A DNA stretch of 64,000 bases from CADEEL01 sp050246475. GTDB lineage: Bacteria > Pseudomonadota > Alphaproteobacteria > Caulobacterales > Aquidulcibacteraceae. This document shows, piece after piece, positions 7,454-15,820 of the stretch. The translations under genes and the position numbers were made by a program. Every line of letters begins with the position of its first letter. Position 1 is the stretch's first letter. Under the pieces are notes generated by a model that ran no database searches, had not been told where the DNA came from, and worked only from the letters and a program-made list of their open reading frames with translations. Where the stretch lies: contig JBFWVZ010000001.1 of NCBI GenBank assembly GCA_050246475.1, positions 434,001 to 498,000 of the forward strand, in the 5' to 3' direction.

Positions 7454-8290
7454 ATGAGCGACTCCCATCGCCTGTGGAAATGGACACGGCGCTTTGCCGT
7501 TGGACTCACGATATCCGTGGCGGCCTTTTCCGCGTGGGGCGCGCTCGCGCCGCACATTCCCACGGCGCCCTGGATCGCGGCGTTGGCTGCGGGCGCGTTG
7601 ATGGCGGCGCTCTATGGGAATTCCCAAGGGCTCGCCAATTGCATGGCGGCCAACGCGCGGCGCGCATGGGAGCGCGGGAAAGGCTTTCGCCTTCCGGCTG
7701 CGTTCTTCACGCTCTGCTTCATCGGCTTCGCGCTGCTTTCCATGTCGGGTCTGCACAGCGCGTGGGAGTTCGTGAAGGTCAACTCGGGCGGCGCGCCTCT
7801 GCCGCGCGACGATCTGATGAGCGCGCTCTTCCTCTTCGTCGCCTTCTCCGAGCCCGCCATGAATTATGGCGTGGAGGCGCTCAAAACGATGCAAGCCGTG
7901 GACGAGCGGGCCGAAGAGCGCGAAATGCGCGACGCCGCCGCGGAGCGGGAGATTCGTCAGCAGGATGCGGACGCGCGGCGCCGCGCCCTGCACTTGGTGG
8001 CGGCGCCCGCGTCAGCGATGGCGCTGGCAATGGCGCCCGCGGCAGAAGCTGCCGGGCCAGCAACGGAATTCCCGTTTGAGCCAGTTTCCCATTCGGTGCC
8101 CGCGCACGCCGAAGCGCATTCCCACGCCGCCCATGGATGGCGCGGACCCCGCGATCCGCGTCGCTGGGAGCGATTTGTGGAAGCCCACGAGCTCGGGCTC
8201 CCGCCCGCAGCAATCATCCGGGAGACAGGTCTGCCATCCACAACGGTCTATCGGTGGCGCAGCCGCTTGAAACTCCCCGCGACAGGGTAA
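7454..8290 (+). CDS. Membrane protein with C-terminal helix-turn-helix
   Basis: A 278-residue protein of unrecognised family. The N-terminal half is hydrophobic, with about three to four predicted spans (roughly 15-35, 38-55, 82-100 and 117-130). A charged, probably coiled-coil stretch (140-178, rich in Glu/Arg/Ala) follows, then an Ala/His-rich linker. The last 40 residues resemble a Hin/IS-type helix-turn-helix: ELGLPPAAIIRETGLPSTT followed by VYRWRSRLKL. Such a layout would put a DNA-binding domain on the cytoplasmic side of the membrane. It ends 67 bases before hsdM on the same strand and may be its regulator or an island-specific factor. GGAG precedes the ATG. Confidence 0.6.
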   Translation: MSDSHRLWKWTRRFAVGLTISVAAFSAWGALAPHIPTAPWIAALAAGALMAALYGNSQGLANCMAANARRAWERGKGFRLPAAFFTLCFIGFALLSMSGLHSAWEFVKVNSGGAPLPRDDLMSALFLFVAFSEPAMNYGVEALKTMQAVDERAEEREMRDAAAEREIRQQDADARRRALHLVAAPASAMALAMAPAAEAAGPATEFPFEPVSHSVPAHAEAHSHAAHGWRGPRDPRRWERFVEAHELGLPPAAIIRETGLPSTTVYRWRSRLKLPATG

Positions 8291-8357
8291 CGGTCTCCCG
8301 CGAGGTTGCGGGCGCCGCACGACTGCGTCCATGCTGCAGCCCCCGAGGGGGCAGGGC

Positions 8358-9809
8358 ATGTTCGAGCAGGCGTTCCGGAATATCGACAACGTGCTTCGGC
8401 GCGAGGCTGGGTGCACGACCGAGCTCGATTACACCGAGCAGTCGTCGTGGATCATGTTCCTCAAATACCTGGACGATCTCGAAGCCCAGCGCGCGATGAG
8501 CGCGGAGCTGACGGGCAAGTCCTACGCCAGCATCATCGATGAGAAGCATCGCTGGTCGGCCTGGGCGGCGCCGAAGAAACCGGACGGCTCGTTCGATCAC
8601 GACAACGCGCTGACGGGCGATGACCTCATCGCGTTCGTCAATGACGATCTCTTTCCCTATCTCCGCGGTTTCAAGCAGCGCGCCGCGAGCGCCGACACGA
8701 TCGAATACAAGATTGGGGAGGTTTTCAGCGAGCTGAAATCCAAGTTCACGAGCGGCTACAATCTACGCGACGTTCTGGAGCACACGGACGAACTCAAGTT
8801 CGGCAGCCAAGCTGAACAGCACGAGCTTTCGCTGCTCTACGAGGCCAAGATCAAGAAGATGGGGAACGCCGGCCGCAACGGCGGCGAGTATTACACGCCG
8901 CGTCCGCTTATCCGCGCGATGATCAAGGTCGTGCAGCCGAGGATCGGCGAACGCATCTATGACGGCGCCGCGGGCTCGGCGGGCTTCCTTTGTGAGAGCT
9001 ACGAATATCTCCGGCCCCTCGCCAAAAAGGCGGCGGACCTGGAGACGCTGCACAAGCGCACCTTCTACGGGAAGGAGAAGAAGAGCCTCGCTTACGTCAT
9101 CGCGCTGATGAACATGATCCTGCACGGGATCGAGACGCCGAACATCCTGCACGTCAACACGCTGACCGAGAACATCGCCGACATTCAGGAGCGCGACAGG
9201 TACGAGGTGATCCTCGCCAATCCGCCGTTCGGCGGCAGCGAGCGGGCGGAGGTGAAGCAGAACTTCCCGATCCAAACGAGCGAGACCGCCTTCCTCTTCC
9301 TGCAGCATTTCATCAAGTCGCTGAAGGCAGGCGGGCGCGCCGCGATCGTGATCAAGAACACGTTCCTCTCGAACACCGACAACGCCGCCATCGCGCTGCG
9401 CAAGGAGCTAACCCAGAGCTGCAACCTGCACACCGTGCTCGATTGCCCCGGCGGCGTGTTCCAGGGCGCGGGCGTGAAGACGGTGGTGCTGTTCTTCGAG
9501 AAAGGCGCGCCGACGCGGAACGTCTGGTATTACCAGCTCGATCCCGGCCGCAATCTCGGCAAGACCAATCCGCTCAACGACGACGACATGGCGGATTTCG
9601 TTGCGCTGCAAGCCAGCTTCGCTGACAGCGCCAAATCGTGGCGCGTTGATGTCGCCACGCTCGACGAAGCAACCTGCGATCTCTCGGTGAAGAACCCGAA
9701 CAAGGCCGAAGAAGCGCCGCTGCGCGATCCAAAGGACATCATCGACGAAATGCTCGCGCTGGACGCCGAGAGCGCGGAAATTTTGCGCGGCATTCGGGAG
9801 CTGGTGTGA
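8358..9809 (+). CDS. hsdM: Type I restriction-modification N6-adenine methyltransferase subunit M
   Basis: A 483-residue methylase subunit. It has the N-terminal HsdM helical domain (FEQAFRNIDNVLR), the SAM-binding motif IYDGAAGSAGFL (about 200-211) and the catalytic NPPF (about 288-291, LANPPFGG). GEYYTPRPLI, just before motif I, is typical of type I M subunits. The start at ATG 8358 matches the family N-terminus and has GAGGGGG upstream; an in-frame ATG at 8331 would include that ribosome-binding site. It overlaps hsdS by one base (TGATG). With HsdS it forms the modification complex; HsdR adds restriction. Confidence 0.95.
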   Translation: MFEQAFRNIDNVLRREAGCTTELDYTEQSSWIMFLKYLDDLEAQRAMSAELTGKSYASIIDEKHRWSAWAAPKKPDGSFDHDNALTGDDLIAFVNDDLFPYLRGFKQRAASADTIEYKIGEVFSELKSKFTSGYNLRDVLEHTDELKFGSQAEQHELSLLYEAKIKKMGNAGRNGGEYYTPRPLIRAMIKVVQPRIGERIYDGAAGSAGFLCESYEYLRPLAKKAADLETLHKRTFYGKEKKSLAYVIALMNMILHGIETPNILHVNTLTENIADIQERDRYEVILANPPFGGSERAEVKQNFPIQTSETAFLFLQHFIKSLKAGGRAAIVIKNTFLSNTDNAAIALRKELTQSCNLHTVLDCPGGVFQGAGVKTVVLFFEKGAPTRNVWYYQLDPGRNLGKTNPLNDDDMADFVALQASFADSAKSWRVDVATLDEATCDLSVKNPNKAEEAPLRDPKDIIDEMLALDAESAEILRGIRELV

Positions 9810-11035
9810 TGCCGTCCGAACTAACGACTCTCGGGGCGGTCGTGGAGATTCGAGGCGGTGGAACGCCTGCCACGGATGAGCCCCGATTCTGGAACGGCGA
9901 CATTCCATGGGTTTCTCCAAAGGATATGAAGTCGGACGAGATTAGCACCTCCGCGGATTGGATTACGCTGGACGCGATTGAGAACAGCGCTGCGTCGCTC
10001 ATACCTCCGGGTGCCGTGCTGGCGGTCGTGCGTTCCGGAATTCTCGCTCGCACCGTTCCCGTTGGTGTGACTACGCGTCCACTCGCGGTGAACCAGGACA
10101 TCAAGGCGCTCTGCCCTGGCCCGCGTATTTTGCCGCGTTTCCTCTTCTACTTTCTCCTGGCATCTGAGCCCGCACTGCTGGCGCGCGTGTCGCGCGCCGC
10201 TACAGTCCACCGACTGTCGACAGACGATCTGCGGAATCTCCCGCTCACTCTCCCGCCGCTGTCCGAACAAAAGCGCATCGTCGCCATTCTGGACGAGGTG
10301 TTCGAGGGGATCAGGATCGCGACCGCCAACGCCGAAAAGAACCTCGCCAACGCCCGCGAGCTGGATGTCGCATTGATAGAGGGTTTTCTTCGCGACCTTC
10401 CGAGTGATGTCCAATCGTCGATTGGCGATGTAACGGATATGGTTGTCGGCTTTGCTTTCAAGAGCAGGCAGTATACCGACGCGCCCGAGGGCGTGACCCT
10501 TCTGCGGGGCGACAATATTGTTCAGGGCGCCTTGCGGTGGGAGGACGCGAAGCGCTGGCCACAAGGCGACGTCAAACCTTACTCTGACTATCTCCTTCGA
10601 GCCAACGACACCGTCATCGCGATGGACCGGACCTGGGTGAAGGCGGGAGTCAAATTCGCTCAGCTTTCAGAGCAGGACTTGCCGTGTCTGTTGGTGCAGC
10701 GGGTTGCGCGATTGCGGTGCCGGCATGACTTAAATCATCGCTTCTTGTTTCATTTACTTCGAAGCCGGCAATTCGAACGGTACGTGCTGAGCATCCAGGG
10801 CGGTCTAGGCGTTCCACACATCAGCGGTGGTCAGATTGCTGCGTTCGTTTTCGCAAAGCCCGATCTCGCCGAACAAGGCCGCGTAGCAGAAATTCTGGAC
10901 AACGCTTCGGAGGCACTGATAGCGAAAGCGGAGGCTTATCGGGACCGGCTTGCGGGCGTTGAGCGTCTGAAGCAATCCATCCTCGCCCGCGCCTTCTCCG
11001 GTCAGCTCACCGCAACCAAAGGCTTAGCCGCGTGA
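9809..11035 (+). CDS. hsdS: Type I restriction-modification specificity subunit S
   Basis: A 408-residue DNA-recognition subunit with the standard two-repeat layout. Target recognition domain 1 (about 1-145) ends in LPPLSEQKRIVAILDEVFEGI, the conserved helical spacer. Target recognition domain 2 (about 205-345) is followed by a second conserved helix with LAEQGRVAEILDNASEAL and ending RLKQSILARAFSGQL. The two variable halves set the bipartite target, which cannot be read from sequence. The start is ATG 9809, overlapping the hsdM stop; GTG at 9806 is an alternative. Its stop overlaps the hsdR start (GTGA). Confidence 0.93.
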   Translation: MPSELTTLGAVVEIRGGGTPATDEPRFWNGDIPWVSPKDMKSDEISTSADWITLDAIENSAASLIPPGAVLAVVRSGILARTVPVGVTTRPLAVNQDIKALCPGPRILPRFLFYFLLASEPALLARVSRAATVHRLSTDDLRNLPLTLPPLSEQKRIVAILDEVFEGIRIATANAEKNLANARELDVALIEGFLRDLPSDVQSSIGDVTDMVVGFAFKSRQYTDAPEGVTLLRGDNIVQGALRWEDAKRWPQGDVKPYSDYLLRANDTVIAMDRTWVKAGVKFAQLSEQDLPCLLVQRVARLRCRHDLNHRFLFHLLRSRQFERYVLSIQGGLGVPHISGGQIAAFVFAKPDLAEQGRVAEILDNASEALIAKAEAYRDRLAGVERLKQSILARAFSGQLTATKGLAA

Positions 11036-13341
11036 ACGAGGCTGAGACACGCGCCGATCTGATCGATCCCGCGCTGCGGGCGGCTGGTTGGGGCGTGGTC
11101 GAGAATTGCCGGCTCGCGCGCGAGGTGCGCATCACGCAAGGCCGTTTGCTCGGCGCGGGGCTTCGCGGCGAGCCGACGACCGCCGATTACGTGCTGATCT
11201 ATCGCGGCAAGACGCTCGGCGTCATCGAAGCCAAGAAACGCGATGCGGCGCTCACCGAAGGGCTCGGCCAAGCCAAAGTCTACGCTGGCAAGCTGCAAGC
11301 GCGTTTCGCGTTCTCCACCAATGGACGGGGCTTCTATCAAGTCGATATGCAATCCGGCGCGGAAGGCGAGATCGCTCCATTCCCCACACCCGATGCGCTC
11401 TGGGCCGCCACCTTCGCCGAGGAAAACGCGTGGCGCGACCGCTTCGCTGCCGTGCCGCTTTCCGATCACGGCGGCAAGTCCGCGCACTATTATCAGGACA
11501 TCGCGATAGAGCGCGTACTCGAGCGCATCGCCGCCGGCGACACGCGCGTCCTACTTACGCTCGCCACCGGCACCGGCAAGACATTCATCGCCTTCCAGCT
11601 CGCCTGGAAGCTCTTCCACGCGCGCTGGAATCTCTCGGGCGAACCGACGCGCCGCCCGCGCATCCTCTTCCTCGCCGACCGCAACATCCTCGCGAACCAG
11701 GCTTACAATGCGTTCTCCGCGTTCACGGAGGACGCCCGCGCCCGCATCTCGCCGGACGAGATCCGCAAAACCGGCCGCGTGCCGAAGAACGCCAACATCT
11801 TCTTCACGATCTTCCAAACATTCATGTCGGGCGCCGATGAAAGCGGTCAGCCCGCGCCAAACTTCTACGATTACCCGCCCGATTTCTTCGACTTCATCAT
11901 CATCGATGAATGCCACCGTGGCGGCGCCAATGACGAAGGCGCGTGGCGCGGCATCATGGAGTATTTCGCGCCCGCCGTGCAGCTCGGCCTCACCGCCACG
12001 CCGCGCCGGCAAGGCAACGCCGACACATACCGCTATTTCGGGGAGCCGGTTTTCACCTATTCGCTCAAGGAGGGGATCAACGACGGCTTCCTGACGCCGT
12101 TTAAGATCCGTGAGTTCTCCACGACAATGGACGATTACACGTACACGCCGGACGACTTGGTTCTCGAGGGCGAGGTCGAAGCCGGCGACCATTTCGACGA
12201 AGGCGACTTCAATCGGCGCATCGAGATCATGGAGCGCGAGGCGCACCGTGTCGGCCTCTTCATGGAGGAAATGGATCAGACGCAGAAGACGCTTGTCTTC
12301 TGCGCCAGCCAGGCTCACGCCGCCGCCGTGCGCGATCTGATCAACCAGAGCAAGGCGAGCCGCGATCCAAACTATTGCGTGCGTGTCACCGCCAATGACG
12401 GCGCGATCGGGGATCAGCATCTCCGGGCGTTTCAGGACAACGACAAGACGATCCCGACCGTCCTCACCACGTCGCACAAGCTTTCAACGGGCGTCGACGC
12501 CCGTAACGTCCGCAACATCGTGCTTATGCGGCCGATCAAGTCGATGATTGAGTTCAAGCAGATCATCGGACGCGGCACGCGGCTCTACGATGGAAAGGAC
12601 TATTTCACGATTTACGATTTCGTCCGCGCGCATGAGCATTTCCAAGACCCGGAGTGGGATGGCGATCCCGTCGAGCCGGAAGCCGATGCGCCGCGCCGCC
12701 GCGGCGGAACCGGCGAGCGGGAGGGCGGCGGCTTCGAGAGCGATGATGATCCGCGTGCGCCGCTACAACGCGTGCGGATCAAACTCGCGGACGGCAAGGC
12801 GCGCACGATCAAACACATGGCGCGGACGTTGTTTTACGGCCCCGACGGCCGCCCCATGTCCGCGCAGGAATTCATCGAGCGGCTCTTCGGCGAACTTCCC
12901 GCGCTTTTCCAGGACGAGGCCGAGCTTCGCCAGCTGTGGGGCGATCCGGCCACGCGCAAGGCGCTGCTCTCCGAACTTGCCGAGCGCGGCTACGGCGCGG
13001 AGCAATTGGCGGATATCCAGGAGCTTATCGAAGCGCAGGCGAGCGACGTCTTTGACGTGTTGGCGTACATCGCCTTCGCTGCGGCGCCGGTCAGCCGCGC
13101 CGATCGCGCCGCCCTGCGCCGCGAGGAGATCCTGGGTTCCTATGGCGCCAAGCTGCGCGAGTTTCTCGACTTCGTCCTCGATCAATATGTGGAAGTCGGC
13201 GTCGAAGAGCTGGAGACGGAGAAGTTGCCGAACCTGCTGGCCCTCAAGTACCGCGCCGTCGGCGACGCCGCGGCTCAATTGGGCGGAGTGGGGGCGATCC
13301 GAAGCGCCTTCGTCAGCTTCCAGCCGCGGCTCTATCAATAA
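11032..13341 (+). CDS. hsdR: Type I restriction endonuclease subunit R
   Basis: A 769-residue motor/nuclease subunit starting with GTG and overlapping hsdS by 4 bases. It has an N-terminal nuclease region with LGVIEAKK (about 62-69, PD-(D/E)xK-type) and SF2 helicase motifs: Walker A LATGTGKTFIAF (about 176-187), DECH (about 291-294), LGLTATPRR (motif III region), TTSHKLSTGVDARN and IIGRGTRL (motif VI). The C-terminal domain is the HsdM/S-binding part typical of EcoEI-like R subunits. All key motifs are intact, so the system looks functional. Confidence 0.94.
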   Translation: MNEAETRADLIDPALRAAGWGVVENCRLAREVRITQGRLLGAGLRGEPTTADYVLIYRGKTLGVIEAKKRDAALTEGLGQAKVYAGKLQARFAFSTNGRGFYQVDMQSGAEGEIAPFPTPDALWAATFAEENAWRDRFAAVPLSDHGGKSAHYYQDIAIERVLERIAAGDTRVLLTLATGTGKTFIAFQLAWKLFHARWNLSGEPTRRPRILFLADRNILANQAYNAFSAFTEDARARISPDEIRKTGRVPKNANIFFTIFQTFMSGADESGQPAPNFYDYPPDFFDFIIIDECHRGGANDEGAWRGIMEYFAPAVQLGLTATPRRQGNADTYRYFGEPVFTYSLKEGINDGFLTPFKIREFSTTMDDYTYTPDDLVLEGEVEAGDHFDEGDFNRRIEIMEREAHRVGLFMEEMDQTQKTLVFCASQAHAAAVRDLINQSKASRDPNYCVRVTANDGAIGDQHLRAFQDNDKTIPTVLTTSHKLSTGVDARNVRNIVLMRPIKSMIEFKQIIGRGTRLYDGKDYFTIYDFVRAHEHFQDPEWDGDPVEPEADAPRRRGGTGEREGGGFESDDDPRAPLQRVRIKLADGKARTIKHMARTLFYGPDGRPMSAQEFIERLFGELPALFQDEAELRQLWGDPATRKALLSELAERGYGAEQLADIQELIEAQASDVFDVLAYIAFAAAPVSRADRAALRREEILGSYGAKLREFLDFVLDQYVEVGVEELETEKLPNLLALKYRAVGDAAAQLGGVGAIRSAFVSFQPRLYQ

Positions 13342-13426
13342 TAGCGCCGAGGCGTGCGCCGCCCGCCGTCCGCCGCGTTCCTCACCGGCTCGTCCTCGCT
13401 CGCGGGGATTCGACGGACACTGGATA

Positions 13427-13456
13427 TTGCGGTACAAGAACGATCAGCCCGCTATA
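13427..13456 (+). promoter_or_regulatory. Possible promoter for the unknown two-gene unit
   Basis: TTGCGG at 13427-13432 and GCTATA at 13451-13456 with an 18-base spacer lie shortly upstream of the ATG at 13489, in the 147-base gap after hsdR. The -10 match is only moderate. It suggests that the two genes downstream can be transcribed independently of the hsd operon. Confidence 0.35.
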
Positions 13457-13488
13457 GCTAGTGCTGGACGCGCGGTGGGGGAATTGCC

Positions 13489-14679
13489 ATGCCGCGCGGC
13501 CCAAAGCATTTCTATCGCCTCTGCGCCCCCGACACGCTCCAAGCGCTTTTCGGCCTGGCCGGCGAGGAGGGCGTCCCCTTCCTGCCCGAGATGACGGACA
13601 AGGAGAAGGCCGCGCTCGCGAACCAGACCGCGAACGACTTAAGCGCCGCCCGGCGAGGGAAGCTCTACGCGCTCTTCGCGGAGATCGACGCACTCGCAAA
13701 CGACCTGGGCGTTCAGGCGCTGTTGGAAGCGGCGGGCCGATCAGAAGAGGCGGTGGCTCGTTTCGCCGCGATGCGCGCCGACGAAGAGCGCGCCGCCTGG
13801 ATGCGCGTTCACCAGCCCGACGCCTTCGAAGAGGCGGGCGCGCTGCGATTCTACGACGCGCATTCGGAGGCAGGACACTGGGCGTCAGCGTTTGAATTGC
13901 CTGCGGAGGCCAAGAGCCTGGCTGACGATCTCGCGGCCCTCCAAACTTGGTTCGCGCAGCGCGCCGTTGAAGAATTCGGGGAAGGGCCGCACGTAAGAAT
14001 AGAGACGTTCGACGTCGGCGACGGGCGCACGCTGCTTTCGGTTCATTATGAGGGCTTTTGGACTGCAAAGCCGGCCTTTCAGGCGGACGGCGCGCTCGGC
14101 TCCTCCGCGAGCCCGATGGTGCACTATGCGGCGATCATGATTGAACAGGGCGGGCTCACGGTCGTCAGCGATCGCGGCGGCCCGCGTGGCCGTGCAGCGA
14201 TCGCGCACGCCGTCGCCAAGCACGCGCTGGGGCTTGAGGGTGAACTCGCGCGGCTGCCGCTCGCTGAGTACAATCTCCAGCGCTTGTTGGATCCGGCTCC
14301 ATTCGCCACTGATCCTGCGCACCTCATGGATCCGCCGATCGTGACGCGGCTCGAACTCAGATCCCCCAGTTGGGGTAGCATCGTCAAAATCAACAAGAGC
14401 TCCGGGCGCGATCCGGAGGATGTGCGCCGGCAGGCGATGATGGATGTGCCCCCCGCCGAGCGCGATCTCGTGCGCGTCATCGGGGGGTGGATGCGCGTGC
14501 AGTTTCGTGAGGGCGGAGCGCGCAAGCGCCCCCGCTGCGTGTCCATCAAGTTCTCGGGACGAAATTCCTGCCGCATCCATCCGGGCGGGCGAAATGAGGA
14601 TGAACTCGTGCGGGGCCACTACATCAAGCGTTGGGGACTTCTGCGGCCGCTGCGCGAACGTCAGGCGCGGGATCGGTGA
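13489..14679 (+). CDS. Unrecognised 396-aa protein, first gene of a coupled pair
   Basis: A soluble 396-residue protein opening MPRGPKHFYRLCAPDTLQAL; GGGGGA precedes the ATG. I do not recognise the family. Visible features are an Ala/Glu-rich helical N-terminal half (about 30-175), a middle block with RTLLSVHYEGFW and MVHYAAIMIEQGG, and a basic C-terminal third with RKRPRCVSIKFSGRN and HYIKRWGLL that looks conserved-domain-like. No transmembrane segment or signal peptide is visible. It overlaps the next gene by 4 bases (GTGA), so the products are probably made in fixed ratio. The position between R-M and the replication module is typical of defence or cargo genes; that role is inference. Confidence 0.6.
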   Translation: MPRGPKHFYRLCAPDTLQALFGLAGEEGVPFLPEMTDKEKAALANQTANDLSAARRGKLYALFAEIDALANDLGVQALLEAAGRSEEAVARFAAMRADEERAAWMRVHQPDAFEEAGALRFYDAHSEAGHWASAFELPAEAKSLADDLAALQTWFAQRAVEEFGEGPHVRIETFDVGDGRTLLSVHYEGFWTAKPAFQADGALGSSASPMVHYAAIMIEQGGLTVVSDRGGPRGRAAIAHAVAKHALGLEGELARLPLAEYNLQRLLDPAPFATDPAHLMDPPIVTRLELRSPSWGSIVKINKSSGRDPEDVRRQAMMDVPPAERDLVRVIGGWMRVQFREGGARKRPRCVSIKFSGRNSCRIHPGGRNEDELVRGHYIKRWGLLRPLRERQARDR

Positions 14680-15524
14680 ACGCGGCGACGCTCTCGCGCT
14701 TGTTCGAAACGGCGCCCAGCGCGGCCTTCGAGCGCGCGGACCTGGAGGCGCTTTGCGGCGCTGAGTTTGAGCCGTTGGTCGATAGAGGACTTCTTCACGC
14801 GGTCGCGCCTGTGCGGGATGTGCTCTGCACCGATTGCGGCGCGGCGCACTGGGTGCGCGTCGAGCGGAGCGCAATGCGAGGGGCGCTTGGCAGGTTTTGT
14901 GCGTCAGGCGCCGGCTGGGCGGCCGTCGATCCCGAAAGCTTGCGCCGCTACGAGTTTGATCACCGCGCGCTGCTCACCGCGGCCGCTGCGGAGATTGGCG
15001 TTGCGGCGGCGCCGGAAACGCTGATCGAAGGGGTGTGTTGGCGGTTGGGAACGGCGCGCCTTGGCGATCGAGAATTTCTGCCAATAGTTGCGCGCGAGAT
15101 GAACGATCCCCGGCGCGTGATGGAGATCGCCGCGGCTACGAAGCGATTCAAGGACTGGTGTGGGCTGATTGTGTGCGGCGCGCGTCCGCTCGTCGATCTG
15201 GGCCTTTTCCCGAGGGGGCTCAGGATCGCCTCGCTCGATGAGATCATGTCGATTTCAGCGGAAGGGGCGATCAGAATTGATCATGCTGCAGCGGAACGCG
15301 CGCTTGGCCTCAAGCGAAGATATGTGGGCGAGCATGGCGCGCCGTACGAACATCCAAACCTCGTGCCGCTGATCGATGAACGCCTGCGGACAGGGGCGAG
15401 ATTGCCGCGCCCTAGCGACGAGGCGCGCTATCTGCTGGCGAATCCATCATGGGCCGCGCCAGGCAAAGCGCTCCCCAAACCGGTGGCGCTCGCAAAATTC
15501 GTTGCGCGGCGCGGCGCACGCTAG
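14676..15524 (+). CDS. Unrecognised 282-aa protein with wHTH-like N-terminus and CxxC
   Basis: The second gene of the pair. The start is taken as GTG 14676, overlapping the preceding stop; an in-frame ATG at 14631 would lie inside the upstream gene. Residues 1-45 (ATLSRLFETAP, ERADLEALCG, LVDRGLLHAV) look like a small winged helix. A CTDC pair at 51-54 resembles half of a zinc site. The rest is mixed alpha/beta with further Cys residues (WCGLIVCGAR). No family is recognised. A 13-base inverted repeat starts two bases after the stop. A DNA-binding role is plausible but unproven. Confidence 0.55.
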   Translation: MNAATLSRLFETAPSAAFERADLEALCGAEFEPLVDRGLLHAVAPVRDVLCTDCGAAHWVRVERSAMRGALGRFCASGAGWAAVDPESLRRYEFDHRALLTAAAAEIGVAAAPETLIEGVCWRLGTARLGDREFLPIVAREMNDPRRVMEIAAATKRFKDWCGLIVCGARPLVDLGLFPRGLRIASLDEIMSISAEGAIRIDHAAAERALGLKRRYVGEHGAPYEHPNLVPLIDERLRTGARLPRPSDEARYLLANPSWAAPGKALPKPVALAKFVARRGAR

Positions 15525-15526
15525 CT

Positions 15527-15573
15527 CGCGAGACAAAATACGCGAGACAGCATTTTGTCTCGCGTTTTGTCTC
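15527..15573. promoter_or_regulatory. GAGACA operator-like array upstream of the excisionase gene
   Basis: A perfect 13-base inverted repeat, CGCGAGACAAAAT (15527-15539) and ATTTTGTCTCGCG (15552-15564). A further CGCGAGACA lies between the arms (15541-15549), and TTTTGTCTC follows (15565-15573). Together they give four half-sites, two in each orientation. It sits about 55 bases upstream of the small HTH gene. It could equally act as a hairpin terminator for the preceding gene. The regular half-sites favour protein binding. Confidence 0.55.
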
Positions 15574-15628
15574 TCTTCAATTCATCTGAATGCCTGCGCA
15601 TCCGCCCCATGTCATCCGGAGGCCGCCG

Positions 15629-15820
15629 ATGCCGCGTGAACAGTCTCTTCCCCAGCCCCTTGCGGTGGCGCCTGCCGAAGCGGCCCGAATGTCGGGCCTC
15701 GGCCGAACACGCCTCTATGAGGCGATCACGTCCGGTGAACTGCCCAGCCTAAAGATTGGCGCGCGGCGGCTGATCAAGATGGTCGACCTCGAAGCGTGGC
15801 TCGATCGCCATGCCGCGTGA
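15629..15820 (+). CDS. Excisionase/AlpA-like helix-turn-helix protein
   Basis: A 63-residue DNA-binding protein with a MerR/excisionase-type fold: PAEAARMSGLGRTRLYEAI (helix-turn-helix), SGELPSLKIGARRLIK (wing) and DLEAWLDRHA (closing helix). The start is ATG 15629, with CGGAGG at 15617-15622; an earlier ATG at 15590 lacks a ribosome-binding site. Homologues such as P4/CP4-57 AlpA promote island excision or activate the replication operon. It overlaps the primase gene by 11 bases, so both are probably under the upstream operator array. Confidence 0.85.
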   Translation: MPREQSLPQPLAVAPAEAARMSGLGRTRLYEAITSGELPSLKIGARRLIKMVDLEAWLDRHAA

